DNA from: Lactococcus formosensis
GTDB taxonomy: Bacteria > Bacillota > Bacilli > Lactobacillales > Streptococcaceae
DNA: 64,000 nt
NCBI RefSeq assembly: GCF_018403745.1
Contig: NZ_BOVP01000003.1
Coordinates: 310,001-374,000, forward strand
Direction of reading: 5' to 3'
Shown here piece after piece: positions 63,235-64,000 of this stretch. Both the position numbers and the translations under genes were made by a program. Under the pieces are notes generated by a model. It saw only the letters and a program-made list of their open reading frames with translations. It was not told the origin of the DNA and did no database searches. Numbering within the stretch: the first letter of the stretch is position 1; each line of letters begins with the position of its first letter.

Positions 63235-63252
63235 AAAGCGCCGAAGCGCATT
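63235..63252 (-). terminator. Intrinsic terminator of the membrane protein gene at 63,260
   Basis: On the minus strand GCGC-TTCG-GCGC is followed by TTTTTATTT; a stable TTCG tetraloop. Confidence 0.75.
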
Positions 63253-63259
63253 AATAAAT

Positions 63260-63841
63260 TTACATACTAGAATACCAGAAATATATTGTAAGTAGTAGAT
63301 AAACGATTGTTACAAAAACAAGGAAAATATCAGACATAATTTTTGCCTTTGTAACTTTCTTTGCATAATCTTCTTCACAAACAATTACACGTAAATCGTT
63401 TGAAGGATTTTCTTCTAAATATTTTTTGAGGAAATTATTCTGATTTGCAAAGCGTGGAGTAAGGAGTTGTGCTAATAACAAGAATAAGAAGAGAAGGAAA
63501 AAGTAAAATGCTATGAGTTTTAAATTATCACCATTTAGATGATTAAATAATTTAATCACTTGAATTATCAGTCCAACAATTGCAGCTAGAACGCCTAGCC
63601 CGAATAGAGGGATTAAAATTCTTTGTGCTGGAGAATAAAGATACCAGCGCAGATATAGATTGATTGATGCATTCCTATATTTAATATCTTTAGGCGATAA
63701 ATCAGGAAATGTTTCTCTTACCAGTTTAGCTCGATCTTTTCTCGATTGACTTACAATTTTTCGATATTTAGATATGAATAGGGCATAAATGACCATGGAA
63801 CCAATAAGAATAATAGGGATAAAGATACTGAAAGTAACCAT
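63260..63841 (-). CDS. Unrecognised membrane protein
   Basis: The protein is 193 residues with four predicted transmembrane helices (about 4-23, 73-96, 109-127, 168-190) and a basic loop with Lys/Arg clusters (residues 24-45: KYRKIVSQSRKDRAKLVRETF). I do not recognise a family. It is transcribed leftwards from AT-rich DNA near the window's end, with ATG 63841 behind AAAGAGG, and ends with a TTCG terminator. No neighbour suggests a role. Confidence 0.7.
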   Translation of the reverse strand: MVTFSIFIPIILIGSMVIYALFISKYRKIVSQSRKDRAKLVRETFPDLSPKDIKYRNASINLYLRWYLYSPAQRILIPLFGLGVLAAIVGLIIQVIKLFNHLNGDNLKLIAFYFFLLFLFLLLAQLLTPRFANQNNFLKKYLEENPSNDLRVIVCEEDYAKKVTKAKIMSDIFLVFVTIVYLLLTIYFWYSSM

Positions 63842-64000
63842 AATAAAACCTCTTTCGTTAAATGTATCATCTATTCTACTACAAATAAATAAAGAAAGGA
63901 ATTGATACTATGAACAAAATTTACCTGTTTTTTTCCAAATAAAAATGACTTGTAAAATATAGTAGATACAAGGAAGGATAGTTTATAAAGTTATTTTTGA

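Larger units (their letters stand above)
62832..63259. other. Gene-poor region downstream of ssrA
   Basis: No gene with a ribosome site is supported here. It holds the ssrA terminator, a tandem repeat GATAACTAAA (about 62,930-62,953), a stem AAACTAGCT/AGCTAGTTT (about 62,968-62,990) and a terminator for the minus-strand gene. The 3' end of ssrA is a frequent integration site, and the stretch may be the remnant of an old insertion; no att duplication was found. Confidence 0.5.

Noticed and set aside
63911-63943. Ten-codon frame near the right edge (MNKIYLFFSK)
   Set aside because: Although AAAGGA precedes the ATG, the peptide is very short and the region is cut by the window edge.
1-64000. 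CRISPR arrays, rRNA or tRNA genes, insertion sequences
   Set aside because: I saw no regularly spaced repeats, no rRNA motifs, no cloverleaf other than the tmRNA, and no transposase. A covariance-model scan would be needed to exclude a degenerate tRNA.

Overview
The window is a low-GC Firmicute chromosome segment and reads as Lactococcus, probably the garvieae/petauri/formosensis group rather than L. lactis; the species is an inference. The evidence is lactococcal-type ThyA, PepV, PurR-style PurBoxes, pyrimidine phosphorylase/deoC/cdd salvage genes, and a tmRNA tag AKNNTSYALAA. Genes are tightly packed, with many ATGA/TGATG overlaps and strong intrinsic terminators.

Layout. 1-2.7 kb: an envelope-stress operon on the minus strand (glsB-amaP-DUF2273-asp23, the last cut by the window edge), a frameshifted N5-(carboxyethyl)ornithine synthase, and a second glsB in inverted orientation. 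2.8-6.5 kb: a methyltransferase, a DUF3290/DUF421 membrane pair and an amino-acid permease. 6.6-21.5 kb: housekeeping genes (rimM-trmD, HAD, DUF1149, DegV, YfcC carrier-pepV, cca-pepD, a membrane GDPD, an ABC-F ATPase, thyA, a GNAT and an ASCH protein). 21.6-30.1 kb: an almost continuous purine operon purC-S-Q-L-F-M-N-H. 30.1-34.6 kb: a trehalose PTS operon with a divergent treR and a clear promoter/cre/operator. 34.7-38.5 kb: yjjG and purD-purE-purK, so that all steps from PRPP to IMP except purB lie in this window. 38.5-42.2 kb: an unrecognised protein, a ring-cleaving dioxygenase with a flavin reductase, a universal stress protein and a YxeA-like protein.

42,421-49,771 is a 7.35 kb integrative element inserted in the last codons of guaA. 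It carries a tandem ribbon-helix-helix-like regulator with palindromic operators, a small unknown protein, an FtsK/TcpA-like ATPase, an HUH Rep/relaxase-like protein preceded by large stem-loops (candidate oriT/replication origin), a DUF3173 protein, a tyrosine integrase, and a type II restriction-modification pair as cargo. An 18-bp repeat lies just inside both ends. This is the most distinctive part of the window.

49.8-64 kb: guaA, coaA, a nucleoside-salvage operon (methyltransferase-pdp-small membrane protein-deoC-cdd), a BMP-type nucleoside-binding lipoprotein with a PurBox-like site, a GntR/UTRA regulator, a PhoPR-like two-component system, ylxM without ffh, an ABC transporter, and ssrA (tmRNA), followed by a gene-poor stretch and an unknown membrane protein. 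Purine synthesis, nucleoside salvage, guaA, thyA and the BMP protein make nucleotide metabolism the dominant theme. Several genes (rimM, cca, coaA, the 52.6 kb methyltransferase) seem to be leaderless, with an extended -10 box 6-8 nt before the ATG.
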